This document shows positions 62,332-64,000 of a stretch of 64,000 nt of DNA, one piece after another. The position numbers and the translations under genes were made by a program. The stretch is taken from positions 62,001 through 126,000 of the forward strand of contig JANNCV010000020.1 in the NCBI GenBank assembly GCA_031386985.1, in the 5' to 3' direction. Within the stretch, counting starts at the first letter, position 1, and the number at the start of each line of letters is the position of its first letter. The stretch is from JANJUB01 sp031386985. GTDB taxonomy: Bacteria; Armatimonadota; Fimbriimonadia; Fimbriimonadales; Fimbriimonadaceae. The notes under the pieces were generated by a model. That model made no database searches. It was given only the letters and a program-made list of their open reading frames with translations, and had not been told where the DNA came from.

Positions 62332-63714
62332 TCACCGGCTGGCGTAAGCCTCAAACGCCGAAATCGTTGGGCATGCCCGCGAGTCCAAAATACGAACTCG
62401 TAGCCTCGTAAGAGCGACCGGCGGGAACCGAAGAATCCGTTTGTTTCCGATTGTCGTGCCCCTGGCGACCGTCTTCCAAGCCCCGTTGAAGGCATCAATC
62501 TCGAACCGCTTAACGCGTTGCCCCAGCGGGATGTACTCGGCGAGGCTAACGGCGTTTATCTTCTGTGCGCGTTCAAAACTGAGGGTGACTTCGGCTTGTT
62601 TGTAGCCATCCGGAGCAGCGAAATAGGTGTTCGCTTTGCCATCGCACACGCGTGACGCCTCGAATCCGACGCCGCGACTCGAGTCGCTGGAAGCGACCTT
62701 GCCCCGGGCCAGATCTTTCGGCATGGCTTGTTCGCGCGCTTTCCTAAACTCCATCAAACGCTGGGCATCCACCTCGCTGATCAAACCTTTGTTATTGGGC
62801 GGCACATTCAGCAACAAATGACCATTTCGCCCAACAGAGCCGTACCAGATATCCATGAGTTTTTCAACGGATTTGATTTCCTTATCCTGCGACGACTTCC
62901 AAAACCAGCCCGGCCGGATGGAAACATCGCACTCGGCGGGAATCCAGTCTTCGCCATTTTCCGAGCCCTCCGTGAGTTCCTTGTAAAGCGGGGTTCCTGG
63001 CACGTAGCGTTTTCCTTGAATCATCGCCCAACAGGTCTCGCCCGCATAGCCATCCTCATTGCCCACCCAGCGAACGCCCGGACCGGCATCGCTGAACATC
63101 ACGGCGTTGGGCTGATACTTGCGGACCACCGAGTGAAAGAGCGGCCAATCATAGACCTGCTTCTTACCACTCGGCCCTTCGCCGTTGGCCCCATCAAACC
63201 ACACCTCATGAATCGGGCCGTAGTTCGTCAAAACTTCCTTTAGCGTCTCGGCAAACACCTCGTTGTACTTCGGCGTTCCGTAGTCCGGATGATTTTTATC
63301 CCATGGCGAAACGTAGACGCCGAATTTTAACTTGAACTCCTTACACGCCTTGCTCAGTTCCCTAAGAACATCACCCTCGCCCCTTTGCCAACTGCTCTCT
63401 CGCACCGTGTGTTTGGATTGCTTACTGGGCCAAAGGCAGAAGCCATCGTGATGCTTGGCCGTGATAATGATTCCCGTCATTCCGGCTTCTTTGAAGGTTT
63501 TGGCCCATTGGAGAGCATCGAAGTCCACGGGGTTGAACATCTTCGGATCCTCGGTTCCGTGCCCCCATTCCTCGCCGGTGAACGTGTTCGGACCGAAGTG
63601 GCAAAAGGCGGTGTACTCGGCACGATGCCACGCGATCTGGGGCCTGGAAGGCACGGGGTTACACGGTTTCGGTGGGTTGATACCAGTCATGATGAGCAGA
63701 AGCGGCACGAACAT
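62332..63714 (-). CDS. Alpha-L-fucosidase (GH29) with F5/8C-like C-terminal domain
   Basis: The product is 460 residues. The catalytic domain (about 20-345) has TAFCHFGPNTFTGEEWG, TAKHHDGFCLWPS, and the nucleophile Asp174 in VWFDGANG, followed by SVGRNGHLLLNVPPN. Residues about 355-460 form a discoidin (F5/8 type C, CBM32-like) sugar-binding module (DGKANTYFAAPDGYKQAEVTLSFERAQKINAVSLAEYI). The signal is weak. It differs in sequence from the fucosidase at 25021, so they are probably not recent duplicates. The gap 62170-62331 has only short hairpins. Confidence 0.9.
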   Translation of the reverse strand: MFVPLLLIMTGINPPKPCNPVPSRPQIAWHRAEYTAFCHFGPNTFTGEEWGHGTEDPKMFNPVDFDALQWAKTFKEAGMTGIIITAKHHDGFCLWPSKQSKHTVRESSWQRGEGDVLRELSKACKEFKLKFGVYVSPWDKNHPDYGTPKYNEVFAETLKEVLTNYGPIHEVWFDGANGEGPSGKKQVYDWPLFHSVVRKYQPNAVMFSDAGPGVRWVGNEDGYAGETCWAMIQGKRYVPGTPLYKELTEGSENGEDWIPAECDVSIRPGWFWKSSQDKEIKSVEKLMDIWYGSVGRNGHLLLNVPPNNKGLISEVDAQRLMEFRKAREQAMPKDLARGKVASSDSSRGVGFEASRVCDGKANTYFAAPDGYKQAEVTLSFERAQKINAVSLAEYIPLGQRVKRFEIDAFNGAWKTVARGTTIGNKRILRFPPVALTRLRVRILDSRACPTISAFEAYASR

Positions 63715-63735
63715 CTGCTTAGATTATGCGATTAT

Positions 63736-64000
63736 CTACTTCGGCGTAGCTTGCTCTCTTAAAGCATCAATCAATTGCGTGAGAGCACATCTTGGGCCCG
63801 GGTTTTCGTAGTCGTGATTGGTCCAACTGCAAATACTGCCACCAATTCTGTAACTCAACCACTGATCAGGCGCGTCGTAGGCGCTCGGCCACATTGGATT
63901 AGCGCGTTTCTTTGAGGTCAAATTACGAATCTCCTCCGACGTCAAGCTAAGCTTCAGTGCCGATTGCTGCTCGGTAGAGAGAGCCAATGTGCGGGCCCAA
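63736..64000 (-). CDS. Partial protein, truncated by the window edge
   Basis: The frame ending at 63736 is open to the window edge (LALSTEQQSALKLSLTSEEIRNLTSKKRANP and a Trp/Cys-containing C-terminus). A TTG at 63987 is present but the frame continues upstream, so the start may lie beyond the window. No family recognised. It lies just upstream of the fucosidase on the same strand. Confidence 0.5.
   Translation of the reverse strand, partial: WARTLALSTEQQSALKLSLTSEEIRNLTSKKRANPMWPSAYDAPDQWLSYRIGGSICSWTNHDYENPGPRCALTQLIDALREQATPK

Overview
The window comes from a free-living, moderate-GC, diderm-like bacterium with flagellar genes. It carries a PEP-CTERM surface protein, secreted alpha-L-fucosidases, an outer-membrane barrel protein, many TTG/GTG starts and a 23S-5S rRNA unit with no adjacent 16S gene. 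This combination fits Armatimonadota (Fimbriimonadia-like), but that placement is an inference from gene content and not a measured phylogeny. Nearly all of the window is ordinary chromosomal core. The most accessory-looking part is about 15.86-18.1 kb, where palindromic repeats surround an Mrr-type restriction gene.

Layout: 0-6.7 kb holds queF, a Gfo/Idh/MocA oxidoreductase and a minus-strand run ftcD / DUF2007-like / small genes / dinB / receiver-like gene. 6.7-10.1 kb is 5S and 23S rRNA on the minus strand with its own strong promoter. 10.3-13.9 kb has rplA with a candidate L1-binding leader, a large NB-ARC/TPR protein with a decayed cyclase-like N-terminus, and a PilZ protein. 14-15.9 kb is a pfkA-fruK pair. 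15.9-18.1 kb is the repeat/Mrr region. 18.1-21.5 kb has two uncharacterised genes and an amidase. 21.6-26.3 kb is the conserved rpmH-rnpA-yidD-yidC-khpB cluster followed by a HIT protein and a fucosidase. The rnpA frame has no ATG, GTG or TTG start.

27-35.4 kb is a molybdenum-cofactor region: an FdhF/YdeP-like molybdopterin enzyme, then on the opposite strand moaA, a moaC-moaB fusion, moeA, moaD, a moaE-moeB-rhodanese triple fusion and a TauE-like transporter, mostly with overlapping ends. 35.9-40.3 kb has an intact class III cyclase/NB-ARC/TPR protein and a Crp/Fnr regulator whose start is covered by a textbook TGTGA-N6-TCACA site. 40.8-45.2 kb has flgM (with a near-consensus sigma-54 promoter), selB, an RCK-pore-RCK potassium channel, fliS and a fliT-like gene. 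45.2-53.7 kb has gmhB-like, a parvulin-type foldase, a CorC-like protein, a membrane-anchored speD, comEA, a STAS-USP protein with a KimA-like transporter, and serC.

53.8-64 kb has the PEP-CTERM protein, an outer-membrane protein, tRNA-Ser(TGA), a sugar-type ABC permease and binding protein without an ATPase, a methyltransferase/GYF/cyclophilin run, a PadR regulator with a frame-broken HAAS-type membrane gene, and a second fucosidase. Several genes have no Shine-Dalgarno sequence but a -10-like hexamer (CACAAT, CATAAT or TAGGAT) 5-9 nt before the start codon, which suggests leaderless transcripts. I found no CRISPR array, insertion sequence, phage or obvious dedicated defence island other than the Mrr gene.
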